Assembly (NCBI RefSeq): GCF_003725535.1
Contig: NZ_RJSF01000040.1
Coordinates: 935,070 to 999,069, forward strand
Source of the DNA: Nocardioides pocheonensis
GTDB lineage: Bacteria > Actinomycetota > Actinomycetes > Propionibacteriales > Nocardioidaceae
Direction of reading: 5' to 3'
DNA: 64,000 nucleotides
Shown here: positions 1 through 10,668 of the stretch, in pieces
Layout: every line of letters begins with the position of its first letter
How positions within the stretch are numbered: position 1 is the stretch's first letter
Translations under genes and position numbers: made by a program
The notes under the pieces: generated by a model
What the model was told of the DNA's origin: nothing
What the model saw: only the letters and a program-made list of their open reading frames with translations
Database searches by the model: none

Positions 1-987
1 GCCGTCAACGACGCGGTGAGCGCGGCGGCCGAAGCGCGCCACACGTTCTGCGTGCGCTCCGACGACGCGAACCGGGGAAGCGCGTGGACCCCGGCGGTCG
101 GGCGGCACGGCGAGGTGACCGTCGCCGTGCTCGGCGACCAGCGCGAGTCCCGCGACCCGCGACGGACGGCCGCCCTGCGCGACCGGATCCTCGACGGGCT
201 GCACTCCGGTGAGCTCGAGGGAGCGACCGGTCCGCGTCCTGCCGGGGTCGTGCTGATCGGCGGCGGACCGGGGGACCCCGACCTGATCACCGTGGCCGGC
301 CGCAAGGCGCTGATGGACGCGGACGTGGTCGTCGCCGACCGGCTCGCCCCGCGCGAGCTGCTCGGTGACCTCAGCGCGGACACCGAGCTGATCGACGTCG
401 CCAAGCTGCCCCGCGGCCGCTCGGCCCAGCAGGACGAGATCAACCGGGTGATCGTCGAGCGTGCCCTCGCCGGCAAGCGGGTCGCACGGTTCAAGGGCGG
501 CGACAACTTCGTGTTCGGCCGCGGCTACGAGGAGATCCTCGCCTGCCGCGAGGCCGGCGTACCGGTCACGGTGATCCCCGGGGTCAGCAGCCCGCTCGCC
601 GTCCCGGCGATCGCCGGCATCCCGGTGACCCACCGCGGGGTCACCCACGAGTTCACGGTGATCTCGGGCCACCTGCCCCCGGAGCACGCCGAGTCGCTCG
701 TCGACTGGGACGGCGTCGCCCGCCTGCGCGGCACCCTCGTGCTGATGATGGCCGTCGAGAACGCTCCGGCGATCGCCAAGGCCCTCCTGGTCCGCGGTCG
801 CGACGAGGACACGCCCGTCGCGGTCGTCTGCGACGGCACCATGCCGACCCAGCGCACCGTGCTCAGCACGCTCGGCGCGCTCGCCGACGACCTGGCCCGC
901 CACGCGGTGACCGCGCCGGCGATCATCGTCGTCGGCGAGGTGGTCCGGATCGCGCATCCCGAGGCCTACCCGAGCCTCGGAGGTTGA
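1..987 (+). CDS. cobA: Uroporphyrinogen-III C-methyltransferase (5'-truncated, CysG-like fusion)
   Basis: The gene runs off the left edge; the frame is open from base 1. The first ~75 residues resemble the end of a CysG-type siroheme synthase N-terminal part (precorrin-2 dehydrogenase), with AVNDAVSAAAEARHTFCV near the edge. The rest is a SUMT methyltransferase domain starting at about base 235, with the SAM-binding GGGPGDPDLITVAG, then FKGGDNFVFGRG and GVSSPLAVPAIAGIPVTHRG. SUMT moves two methyl groups from SAM to uroporphyrinogen III, giving precorrin-2 for siroheme and cobalamin. An internal GTG at 16 is unlikely to be the true start because the upstream codons are still homologous in character. 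The stop codon TGA lies inside an intergenic repeat element (982-1013). Family assignment is secure; whether the N-terminal half is catalytically complete cannot be seen. Confidence 0.87.
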   Translation, partial: AVNDAVSAAAEARHTFCVRSDDANRGSAWTPAVGRHGEVTVAVLGDQRESRDPRRTAALRDRILDGLHSGELEGATGPRPAGVVLIGGGPGDPDLITVAGRKALMDADVVVADRLAPRELLGDLSADTELIDVAKLPRGRSAQQDEINRVIVERALAGKRVARFKGGDNFVFGRGYEEILACREAGVPVTVIPGVSSPLAVPAIAGIPVTHRGVTHEFTVISGHLPPEHAESLVDWDGVARLRGTLVLMMAVENAPAIAKALLVRGRDEDTPVAVVCDGTMPTQRTVLSTLGALADDLARHAVTAPAIIVVGEVVRIAHPEAYPSLGG

Positions 988-1013
988 GGTGCGAGCGTGC
1001 CAGCCTCGAAACC
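982..1013 (+). repeat. GGTTGAGG...CTCGAAACC palindromic element, copy 1
   Basis: An imperfect palindrome with ends GGTTGAGGTGCGAGC and CCTCGAAACC. It resembles copies at 4796-4830 and 40160-40198. This copy is unusual because it contains the TGA stop of the upstream methyltransferase and the GTG start plus first codons of the next gene. Confidence 0.6.
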
Positions 1014-1833
1014 GCGCCTGATCGAGATCGACGCGGCCGACGACCCCCGCCTGGCCGACTACCGCGACCTGCGTGACGTGCAGCTGCGCCAGCATCTCGA
1101 GGCGGAGCACGGCCTGTTCATCGCCGAGGGCGAGAAGGTGGTGCGCCGCGCCGTCGAGGCGGGCTTCGAGCCGCGGTCGTTCCTGATGGCGCCGCGGTGG
1201 CTGGAGGGCCTCGACGACGTCCTGTCCGGCTCGGGCGCCCCCGTGTACGTCGTACCGGAGGCGCTCGCGGAGGAAGTCACCGGCTTCCACGTCCACCGTG
1301 GCGCGCTCGCCTCGCTGCACCGTCGCCCGCTCCCGAGCGTCGAGGAGGTGGTCGCCGGCGCGCGATCGGTGCTCGTCCTGGAGGACGTCGTCGACCACAC
1401 CAACGTCGGCGCGATCTTCCGCTGCGGCGCGGCCCTCGGCTTCGACGCGGTTCTCGTGGCGCCGCGCTGCGCCGATCCGCTCTACCGGCGCTCGATCAAG
1501 GTCGGCATGGGCGCGGTCTTCACGACCCCGTGGACTCGTCTGCCGGACTGGTACGACGCGCTCCCGGCCCTGTCCCGAGCGGGCTTCACCACGGTTGCGC
1601 TCACCCTCGCTCCCGACGCGACCGCGATCGAGGACGCGGTCGCCGGCGTCGACCGCCTGGCGCTCGTGCTCGGCTCCGAGGGCCACGGCCTGTCGCCGCG
1701 CTGGGAGGAGTCAGCCGACCGCCGCGCGATCATCCCGATGGCGGCCGGCATCGACTCGCTCAACGTCGCCGCGGCCGCCGCGGTGGCCTGCTACGTCGCT
1801 GCCCGGCGGTCAGGAACGGCTCCCGGCGGTTAG
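997..1833 (+). CDS. TrmH/SpoU-family RNA 2'-O-methyltransferase
   Basis: The protein has 278 residues. It has the two-part layout of SpoU enzymes: an N-terminal substrate-binding part (residues ~15-105, with LFIAEGEKVVRRAVEAG) and a C-terminal knotted SAM-binding part (~120-270) with VLEDVVDHTNVGAIFRCG, LVLGSEGHGLS and IPMAAGIDSLNVAAAAAVA, which match SpoU motifs 1, 2 and 3. Such enzymes methylate ribose 2'-OH groups of rRNA or tRNA; the exact nucleotide cannot be told from sequence. The GTG start is 9 nt after the preceding stop, suggesting co-transcription. The TAG stop lies in the left arm of the palindrome at 1827-1893. Confidence 0.88.
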   Translation: MPASKPRLIEIDAADDPRLADYRDLRDVQLRQHLEAEHGLFIAEGEKVVRRAVEAGFEPRSFLMAPRWLEGLDDVLSGSGAPVYVVPEALAEEVTGFHVHRGALASLHRRPLPSVEEVVAGARSVLVLEDVVDHTNVGAIFRCGAALGFDAVLVAPRCADPLYRRSIKVGMGAVFTTPWTRLPDWYDALPALSRAGFTTVALTLAPDATAIEDAVAGVDRLALVLGSEGHGLSPRWEESADRRAIIPMAAGIDSLNVAAAAAVACYVAARRSGTAPGG

Positions 1834-1893
1834 TCCCACACGAAAAGCACCGTGATCCGGCCCGAACCGGTGCCGAACGTGTGGGACTAACCG
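1827..1893. terminator. Bidirectional terminator-like palindrome, copy 1
   Basis: Perfect 16-bp arms (1827-1842, 1878-1893; core TAGTCCCACACG) plus an inner GCACCG/CGGTGC stem (1847-1852, 1868-1873). It sits between two convergent genes, and the TAG stop of each gene is formed by its own arm. A related copy lies at 2665-2731. The arms lack a T-run, as is common for actinobacterial terminators. Confidence 0.65.
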
Positions 1894-2639
1894 GGTTGGG
1901 CCGGTTCCCGCCGACGGGCCAGCTCCACGCCGACGACGACCAGCACGCCCCACAGCGCCGCGAGTGCGCCGCCGACGGTCCCGAGGCTGCCGTGGAGGTC
2001 GGGGTAGACGATCGACTCGACGCCGAGCCAGACGGCGGTGAACGCGGCCGTCCACGCCGGGAGCCGGCCCCGGGTGACGGCGGCGAGCCCGGCGAGGCCG
2101 AGGACTGCGAGCGCCAGCGAGGCCTGCATCGGCCAGTGGGAGACGCCGTTGGTGATGTCCTCGGTCACCGTGGCGTTGCGGGCCAGCGGCTCGGCGTACG
2201 CGATCGCGGCGGGGAGGGCGACCGCGGCCAGGGCCGCCAGGACCACGTCCGGACGCCGCGGTCGCAGCCCACGCCAACGGCCCAGCGCCGCGAGGAGGCC
2301 CACAGTGAGCGCGAGCCCGAGGCCGTTCCACAGCTGCGGCAGGGCGCCGGCCCAGGCAGCTCCGGCCAGGACCGCCATCGTCACGACCGCGAGCTGCGCC
2401 AGTGCCACCGAGCGCCCCGGACGGAAAGCCAGCAGCACGAGGGGGACGGCGAAGAGGACGAGGTAGAGCAGCCCCCAACCCGACTCCAGCAGGTAGTCCT
2501 GGTGGAACTCCTCGTCCTGGACGACCACGACCAGCAGGTCGATCAGCCCGAACCAGAAGAACCCCCAGAAGACCGCGGCCAGCGCGGCGACCACCGCGGC
2601 CGCGACGCGCCTGCTGCGGGACATGGTCTCGGCCGGCAT
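1887..2639 (-). CDS. Polytopic membrane protein of unknown function
   Basis: The protein has 250 residues and about seven hydrophobic spans (near residues 12-40, 52-68, 76-98, 102-118, 128-146, 172-190 and 195-240). No catalytic motif is recognised. An ATG five codons downstream (MSRSRRVAAA) is an alternative start that fits a short basic tail before the first membrane helix. Its stop codon lies inside the palindrome at 1827-1893, and a second related palindrome lies upstream, so the gene is bracketed by the two copies. Codon use looks like its neighbours. I do not recognise the family. Confidence 0.7.
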   Translation of the reverse strand: MPAETMSRSRRVAAAVVAALAAVFWGFFWFGLIDLLVVVVQDEEFHQDYLLESGWGLLYLVLFAVPLVLLAFRPGRSVALAQLAVVTMAVLAGAAWAGALPQLWNGLGLALTVGLLAALGRWRGLRPRRPDVVLAALAAVALPAAIAYAEPLARNATVTEDITNGVSHWPMQASLALAVLGLAGLAAVTRGRLPAWTAAFTAVWLGVESIVYPDLHGSLGTVGGALAALWGVLVVVGVELARRREPAQPG

Positions 2640-2664
2640 GGGCAGAGTGTCGCAGCGGACCAGC

Positions 2665-2731
2665 CGGGTAGTCCCACACGAAACGCACCGGTTCGGTCCC
2701 GGGAACGGTGCTTTTCCTGTGGGACCACCGG
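2665..2731. terminator. Terminator-like palindrome, copy 2
   Basis: Imperfect palindrome sharing GTAGTCCCACACGAAA and GCACCG blocks with copy 1 at 1827-1893; right arm CGGTGCTTTTCC then TGTGGGACCACC. It lies just beyond the 3' end of the leftward deformylase gene and upstream of the membrane protein gene. Confidence 0.55.
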
Positions 2732-2741
2732 GTTGTGGGGA

Positions 2742-3314
2742 TCAGGCCGGCCAGGTCTCCGGGTACTCCTCGGCCGCGGCCTCCATCTGCTTGCGCAGCT
2801 TCTTCCGCATCCGGTCAGAGAGCCGGTCGCCGAAGACCGTGCCGTGCAGGTGGTCGGTCTCGTGCTGCAGGCAGCGGGCCAGCAGCCCCGTGCCCGCGAA
2901 CTCCACCGGCTCGCCGTCGAGTCCCTGGCCGGTCACGCGCGCCCGGTCGGGACGGGCGCACGGCACGAAGGCGCCGGGATAGGAGAGACAGCCCTCCTCG
3001 GTGTCGTCGAGCTGACGGTCCTTGCCCTCGGGCAGGTCCAGGACCGGGTTGCACACCACGCCCCGGTACGACGTGCCGGACTCGTCGGGGCAGTCGAAGA
3101 CGAAGACGGCCAGGTCGACGCCGATCTGGCAGGCGGCGAGGCCGACCCCCTCGGCGGCGTACATGGTCGCGACCATGTCGGCGGCCAGGTCACGCAGGGC
3201 GTCGCCGAACTCGGTCACGGGACGCGCGGGGCGGTGCATGACTGGATCGCCCCATCGGGTCATCGGTCGGACGGTGCCCCCCTCGGGCAGGACGGGTGCG
3301 GTCGACTCGGCCAT
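2742..3314 (-). CDS. def: Peptide deformylase
   Basis: The protein has 190 residues, normal for the family. It removes the formyl group from the N-terminal methionine of new proteins in the cytoplasm. All three motifs are visible: GVGLAACQIG (motif I), EEGCLSYPG (motif II, metal-binding Cys) and QHETDHLHG (motif III, HExxH metal site). The C-terminal tail RMRKKLRKQMEAAAEE is basic and then acidic, like other actinobacterial deformylases. I chose the ATG giving MAESTAPVLPEGG; a further ATG 12 nt upstream would add four residues. The open frame continues far upstream as an antisense shadow of the acyl-CoA dehydrogenase gene. Confidence 0.93.
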   Translation of the reverse strand: MAESTAPVLPEGGTVRPMTRWGDPVMHRPARPVTEFGDALRDLAADMVATMYAAEGVGLAACQIGVDLAVFVFDCPDESGTSYRGVVCNPVLDLPEGKDRQLDDTEEGCLSYPGAFVPCARPDRARVTGQGLDGEPVEFAGTGLLARCLQHETDHLHGTVFGDRLSDRMRKKLRKQMEAAAEEYPETWPA

Positions 3315-3397
3315 GGCTCCGATCATGCCGGAGGCGCGCCCCGGGGCGGGCAGGGACCCGAGTGACCGGCGCCACTCCGCGAACCTGTAGCGGTATG

Positions 3398-3414
3398 TGT
3401 AACTCGGAGTTACA
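3398..3414. promoter_or_regulatory. Perfect operator palindrome overlapping the promoter
   Basis: TGTAACTCGGAGTTACA has two 8-bp arms around a single G. Its right end overlaps the -10 box TACAGT (3411-3416), so a bound repressor should block RNA polymerase. TetR-family regulators of fatty-acid genes often use such sites; no regulator gene is adjacent in this window. Confidence 0.7.
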
Positions 3415-3422
3415 GTTGCGGC
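3411..3422 (+). promoter_or_regulatory. Leaderless-type -10 box for acyl-CoA dehydrogenase
   Basis: TACAGT (3411-3416), then 6 nt, then the ATG at 3423, which would put the transcript start on the start codon. No Shine-Dalgarno sequence precedes the ATG. Confidence 0.55.
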
Positions 3423-4787
3423 ATGGCTTTCCAACCCGTGAAGAGCGTGCTGTCCGCCGGAGGCAGGCACGGACTCAGTGAGAACGAGAAGCGCGACCCG
3501 ATCGGCCTCGCCGTCGCGGCGCTGAACCGGTTCGCGCAGAGCGACCTGATCGACCGGCTCGGCATCCGCAGGAGCAGCGAGCAGACCGTCTTCCGGGTCA
3601 CCAGCGCGGGCTTCCGCACCGCCGGCGCCGCCGGGCGCGCGTTCGCCCGCGCCGGCAAGGCCGGTGCCGGCAAGAGGGTGCCCTCCGCCGCCGGCAAGGG
3701 CCTGTTCGACCTCACCCCGACCGAGGACGAGCAGATGCTCGTCGACGTCGTGAAGGAGTTCGCCGCCGAGGTCGTGCGCCCGGCCGCGGCCGAGGCCAAC
3801 GAGACCTGCACCGCCCCCGACGACCTGCTCAAGGCCTCTCTGGAGATCGGGCTGCCGATCCTCGGTGTGGCCGAGGACCTCGGTGGCATCGCCACCGAGC
3901 GGTCTGCGGTCGGCGGCGTGCTCGTGCACGAGGCGCTCGCCCACGGCGACCTCGGTCTGGCCGTGGCGGCCCTCTCCTCGGGCGCCGTCGCGACCGCGCT
4001 CTCGCTGTACGGCACCGACGAGCAGCAGTCGACGTACCTGCCCGCGTTCGCCGGCGACGAGGTGCCGGCCGCGGCGCTCGTGCTCGCGGAGCCGACCGCG
4101 CTCTTCGACCCGCTGGCCCCGGCGGCGAAGGCCACTCGCAAGGGCGACGGGTTCGTCCTCAACGGCGTGAAGTCCGGCGTGGCGCGCGGCGCCGAGGCCG
4201 AGCTGTTCGTCGTCGGTGCCGAGCTCGACGGTGCGCCGCAGCTCTTCCTCGTCGAGTCGAAGACCTCGGGCGTCACGATCGAGTCCGACCCGTCGATGGG
4301 TGTGCGTGCCGCCGGCCTGACCCGGCTGCTGCTCGAGGACGTCGAGGTCGAGCCGATCGCGCTGCTCGGCGACGCCGCGGTCCACCGCGAGGTGGTCCAG
4401 AACTCCCGCCTCGCCTGGTGCGCGCTCGCGGTCGGCACCGGGCAGGCGGTGCTCGACTACGTCACGCCGTACGTCAAGGAGCGGCAGGCGTTCGGCGAGC
4501 CGATCGCGCACCGCCAGTCGGTGGCGTTCATGGTCGCCAACATCGCGATCGAGCTGCAGGGCATGCGCCTGCTCACCTACAAGGCCGCGAGCCGGGTGGC
4601 GCAGGGCAAGGACGCCTCGCGCGAGATCGCGCTGGCCCGCCGGCTCTGCGCCGAGAAGGGCATGCAGATCGGCCTGGACGGCGTCCAGCTGCTGGGCGGC
4701 CACGGCTACGTCAAGGAGCACCCGGTGGAGCGGTGGTACCGCGACCTGCGTGCGATCGGCCTGATGGAAGGAGCGGTCCTGGTCTGA
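3423..4787 (+). CDS. Acyl-CoA dehydrogenase (FadE family) with N-terminal extension
   Basis: The protein has 454 residues. The flavoprotein fold begins at about residue 98 (LFDLTPTEDEQMLVDVVKEF); before it is a ~95-residue basic, Ala/Gly-rich extension not found in short acyl-CoA dehydrogenases. Visible family marks include GLPILGVAEDLGG, AFGEPIAHRQSVAFMVA and QLLGGHGYVKEHPVERWYRD. The chain ends a few residues after LMEG, the region that normally supplies the catalytic glutamate. It would oxidise an acyl-CoA to the enoyl-CoA with FAD. The next gene encodes a second dehydrogenase, so the two may be used together. Regulation is probably through the operator at 3398-3414. Substrate chain length is unknown. 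Confidence 0.88.
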   Translation: MAFQPVKSVLSAGGRHGLSENEKRDPIGLAVAALNRFAQSDLIDRLGIRRSSEQTVFRVTSAGFRTAGAAGRAFARAGKAGAGKRVPSAAGKGLFDLTPTEDEQMLVDVVKEFAAEVVRPAAAEANETCTAPDDLLKASLEIGLPILGVAEDLGGIATERSAVGGVLVHEALAHGDLGLAVAALSSGAVATALSLYGTDEQQSTYLPAFAGDEVPAAALVLAEPTALFDPLAPAAKATRKGDGFVLNGVKSGVARGAEAELFVVGAELDGAPQLFLVESKTSGVTIESDPSMGVRAAGLTRLLLEDVEVEPIALLGDAAVHREVVQNSRLAWCALAVGTGQAVLDYVTPYVKERQAFGEPIAHRQSVAFMVANIAIELQGMRLLTYKAASRVAQGKDASREIALARRLCAEKGMQIGLDGVQLLGGHGYVKEHPVERWYRDLRAIGLMEGAVLV

Positions 4788-4795
4788 CTTCCGCT

Positions 4796-4830
4796 GGTTG
4801 AGGTGCGAGCGCCAGCGAGCCTCGAAGCCC
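4796..4830 (+). repeat. GGTTGAGG...CTCGAA palindromic element, copy 2
   Basis: GGTTGAGGTGCGAGCGCCAG followed by CGAGCCTCGAAGCCC. It lies in the 71-nt gap between the two acyl-CoA dehydrogenase genes and has the same ends as copies at 982-1013 and 40160-40198. Confidence 0.6.
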
Positions 4831-4858
4831 CGGAAGTCCAAAGACAGGAGACAAGACG

Positions 4859-6073
4859 ATGATCAATCTCGAAACCCCCAAGAAGGTCCGCCCGCTCGTC
4901 GACCAGGCGCACCAGGTCGCGATGAACATGCTGCGACCGATCTCCCGCAAGTACGACGCGGCCGAGCACGAGTACCCCAAGGAGCTCGACATGCTCGCCG
5001 CGATGATCGACGGGCTCTCCGAGTCCGGGGCGTCCGGCGGTGCCGGTGCGGCCGGCGTACGCCGTGACGAGAGCGCCGAGGAGAAGGCAGGCAACAAGAA
5101 CGGCGCCAACCTCGCGTCGGTGCTCTCGATCATGGAGATGTGCTGGGGCGACGTCGGCCTGCTGCTCTCGATGCCCCGCCAGGGCCTCGGCAACTCCGCG
5201 ATCGCCTCGGTGGCCAACGACGAGCAGCTGGAGCGGTTCAAGGGCACCTGGGCCGCCATGGCGATCACCGAGCCCGGCATCGGCTCGGACTCGGCCAACC
5301 TCTCCACGACCGCCCGCAAGGACGGCGACGAGTACGTCCTCAACGGCGAGAAGATCTTCGTCACCTCCGGCGAGCGCGCCGACAGCGTGGTCGTGTGGGC
5401 CACGCTCGACAAGTCGATGGGCCGCGCCGCGATCAAGTCCTTCGTCGTGCAGAAGGGCACGCCCGGCATGAACGTCGAGCGGCTCGAGCACAAGCTCGGG
5501 ATCCGTGCGTCCGACACCGCGGTGATCACGTTCACCGACTGCCGGGTGCCGGCGGCGAACCTGCTCGGCTCGCCGGAGATCGACACCAAGCAGGGCTTCG
5601 CCGGCGCGATGGCGACCTTCGACAACACCCGCCCGCTGGTGGCTGCGATGGCGGTCGGCTGCGCCCGGGCGTCGCTCGACCTGACCCGCGACATCCTCGA
5701 GCAGGCCGGGATCGCCATCGACTACGACCGGCCGGCCCTGAGCCAGTCGGCCGCGGCCGCGACGTTCCTCCAGCTCGAGGCCGACTGGGAGGCGGCGTAC
5801 CTGCTGACGCTGCAGTCGGCCTGGATGGCCGACAACCGCAAGCCCAACTCCATGGAGGCATCCATGGCGAAGGCGAAGGCGGGCCGGATGGGCACCGACG
5901 TCACGCTGCGCTGCGTCGAGCTCTGCGGCACGCTCGGCTACTCCGAGGCCGAGCTCCTCGAGAAGTGGGGCCGGGACTCCAAGATCCTCGACATCTTCGA
6001 GGGCACGCAGCAGATCCAGCAGCTGATCGTCGCCCGCCGGATCCTCGGGCTCAGCAGCGCCGAGCTGAAGTGA
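4859..6073 (+). CDS. Acyl-CoA dehydrogenase (FadE family)
   Basis: The protein has 404 residues, usual family length. Seen: FAD/substrate motif AAMAITEPGIGSDSANLSTT (~140-160), LNGEKIFVTSGERAD, HKLGIRASDTAVITFTDCRVP and the C-terminal FEGTQQIQQLIVARRILG, where the Glu of EGT is the expected catalytic base. It has a clear ribosome-binding site (ACAGGAGA, 9 nt before the ATG), unlike the gene before it. It lies 71 nt downstream of the first dehydrogenase across a repeat element and probably shares its transcript. Actinobacterial FadE pairs can form hetero-oligomers; here both chains keep a candidate catalytic Glu, so independent homomers are equally possible. Confidence 0.9.
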   Translation: MINLETPKKVRPLVDQAHQVAMNMLRPISRKYDAAEHEYPKELDMLAAMIDGLSESGASGGAGAAGVRRDESAEEKAGNKNGANLASVLSIMEMCWGDVGLLLSMPRQGLGNSAIASVANDEQLERFKGTWAAMAITEPGIGSDSANLSTTARKDGDEYVLNGEKIFVTSGERADSVVVWATLDKSMGRAAIKSFVVQKGTPGMNVERLEHKLGIRASDTAVITFTDCRVPAANLLGSPEIDTKQGFAGAMATFDNTRPLVAAMAVGCARASLDLTRDILEQAGIAIDYDRPALSQSAAAATFLQLEADWEAAYLLTLQSAWMADNRKPNSMEASMAKAKAGRMGTDVTLRCVELCGTLGYSEAELLEKWGRDSKILDIFEGTQQIQQLIVARRILGLSSAELK

Positions 6074-6074
6074 C

Positions 6075-7160
6075 CTACTGAGCGGAGGGCGCGTCCACGC
6101 GCGCGCCCTCCGACGGCTGCGCGTCGATGTGTGCGGGCGCGCCCCAGCCACGGGCGGCGAACGCCTCGTCGATCGCCCGGCGGACCTCGGCGACGCGTTC
6201 CGTGTCGACGAGCGCGATCGCCGAGCCGCCGAAGCCGCCGCCGGTCATCCGGGCTCCGATCGCCCCGGCGGCCAGCGCGGCCTCGACCACGGCGTCGAGC
6301 TCGGCGCAGGACACCTCGAAGTCGTCACGGAGCGACTCGTGCGAGGACGTCATCAGGGCGCCGGCCTCGGCCCAGTCGCCCAGGTCGAGCGCTCGGACGA
6401 ACTCCGCGACGCGCTGCTGCTCGGAGAACACGTGCCGGGCGCGCCGGCGTACCCGCTCGTCGGTCAGGGCGGTCAGGGCGGACGCTGCGTCGTGCACCTG
6501 GCTGAGGAGGTCGACCCCGAGCGTCCGCGCCGCCAGCTCGCAGTCGGCCCGACGGGCGCTGTAGCCGCCGTCCACGTGCTCGTGGGCCACCCGGGTGTCG
6601 ACCGCGAGCAGGGTGAGCCCGGCGGACGCGGGGTCGAACCCGACCTGCGTCGACGAGCCGTCCGCGAAGTCGAGGAGGATCGCGTGCCCGGCCCGGGCGA
6701 ACATCGACGCCGTCTGGTCCAGGCCGCCGGTCGGAGCCCCGACGTACTCGGTCTCGGCGCGGATGCAGGCGGTGGTGAGATCCTCCCGGGTGCACCCGAG
6801 CCCCAGCAGGGCGTCGATCGCGGTGGCCACGCTGCACTCGAGCGCGGCCGAGCTCGACAGGCCGGCACCGACGGGCACGTCGGAGGAGATCTCCACGGTG
6901 AGCGGCTCACGGACGCCGAGCACCTCGAGCACGCCGACGACGTACGCCGCCCACCCGGCCGGCCGCTCGCCGACCCCACCGGTCCACTCGAGGTCGCCGC
7001 TGCGCACGGTCACGCCCCCGTCGGCACGCGCGATCCTGGCCGTGGTGCGCTGGGGGAGGCCGATCGGCAGGCACAGGCCGCCGTTGTAGTCGAGGTGCTC
7101 CCCGATGAGGTTCACCCGGCCGGGGGCGCTGGCGATGACGTGATCCACGGGGAGCATCAT
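6075..7160 (-). CDS. galK: Galactokinase
   Basis: The protein has 361 residues, a GHMP-superfamily kinase. It phosphorylates galactose at C1 using ATP (Leloir pathway, cytoplasm). Seen: the galactokinase signature GRVNLIGEHLDYNGG (residues ~13-27), ATP loop PVGAGLSSSAALE (~97-109), GGLDQTASMFAR (~144-155, containing the catalytic Asp) and GARMTGGGFGGSAIAL (~302-317). Two ATG codons are adjacent at the start. No galT or galE is nearby, so it seems to be a stand-alone gene here. Its 3' end carries a hairpin (6084-6111) that may stop transcription of the convergent dehydrogenase operon. Confidence 0.93.
   Translation of the reverse strand: MMLPVDHVIASAPGRVNLIGEHLDYNGGLCLPIGLPQRTTARIARADGGVTVRSGDLEWTGGVGERPAGWAAYVVGVLEVLGVREPLTVEISSDVPVGAGLSSSAALECSVATAIDALLGLGCTREDLTTACIRAETEYVGAPTGGLDQTASMFARAGHAILLDFADGSSTQVGFDPASAGLTLLAVDTRVAHEHVDGGYSARRADCELAARTLGVDLLSQVHDAASALTALTDERVRRRARHVFSEQQRVAEFVRALDLGDWAEAGALMTSSHESLRDDFEVSCAELDAVVEAALAAGAIGARMTGGGFGGSAIALVDTERVAEVRRAIDEAFAARGWGAPAHIDAQPSEGARVDAPSAQ
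6084..6111. terminator. Convergent terminator hairpin inside galK 3' end
   Basis: Perfect 10-bp arms GGAGGGCGCG (6084-6093) and CGCGCCCTCC (6102-6111), loop of 8 nt. It lies just after the stop of the rightward acyl-CoA dehydrogenase and within the last codons of the leftward galK. Confidence 0.55.
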
Positions 7161-7192
7161 GCCCGGTGCCTGCCGGGGAGGGCGCGCCGGAG

Positions 7193-10146
<2,954 letters not shown>

Positions 10147-10341
10147 CGTGCTCCTCGGGTTCGGTACAGGCGTGTCCTGCGCGCGGCAGGGGGACCTTGG
10201 CGCGGTACCCGTCCCGGACGACGCTCATGCCGTTCGCGGGCGTCGGCCTGCCGCCGCTCGACGGCATGGCGGGCCGGGCGGCCGGGTACTCCTGCCGCGA
10301 CGCCGTCAGCCGACGGCCACCGACGACGCGAGGAGGTCGTG

Positions 10342-10668
10342 ATGCCACAGCGAGCATGGAGCAAGAAGCGCGAGCGCCAGTACGACCACATCAAGTCCGG
10401 CCTGGAGGACCGCGGGCACTCCGAGGACGAGGCCGAGGAGATCGCCGCTCGCACGGTCAACAAGGAGCGGGCCCGGCACGGCGAGGCACGTGAGAGCAGC
10501 CGGACGTCGACCGAGGACATCTCCTCCGGTCGCCGCGGCGGACTCCGCTCGCACCAGGGCGAGGGCGGCCGGACCTACGACCAGCTCTACCAGGAGGCCC
10601 GGCGCAAGGGCGTCAAGGGCCGGTCGAAGATGAACAAGGCCCAGCTCGAGAGGGCGGTGGGCCGTTGA
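10342..10668 (+). CDS. Small basic protein of the so-called plasmid-stabilisation family, Rho-N/SAP-like tail
   Basis: The protein has 108 residues, rich in Lys, Arg and Glu. It starts MPQRAWSKKRERQYDHIK and ends with LYQEARRKGVKGRSKMNKAQ, a helix-extended pattern like Rho N-terminal or SAP modules, suggesting nucleic-acid binding. Proteins of this type are widespread in actinobacterial chromosomes and are often labelled plasmid stabilization protein without functional proof. A strong ribosome-binding site (GAGGAGG, 10331-10337 region) fixes the ATG. The stop overlaps the TTG start of the next gene (TTGA), so translation is probably coupled. No toxin partner is adjacent. Confidence 0.8.
   Translation: MPQRAWSKKRERQYDHIKSGLEDRGHSEDEAEEIAARTVNKERARHGEARESSRTSTEDISSGRRGGLRSHQGEGGRTYDQLYQEARRKGVKGRSKMNKAQLERAVGR

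Noticed and set aside
1197..3365. 722-codon plus-strand frame
   Set aside because: Arg/Gly/Pro-rich out-of-frame reading across the SpoU gene, the membrane protein and def; no start signal or domain.
2742..4841. 699-codon minus-strand frame, taken whole
   Set aside because: Only the last 190 codons are peptide deformylase; the upstream part is antisense to the acyl-CoA dehydrogenase.
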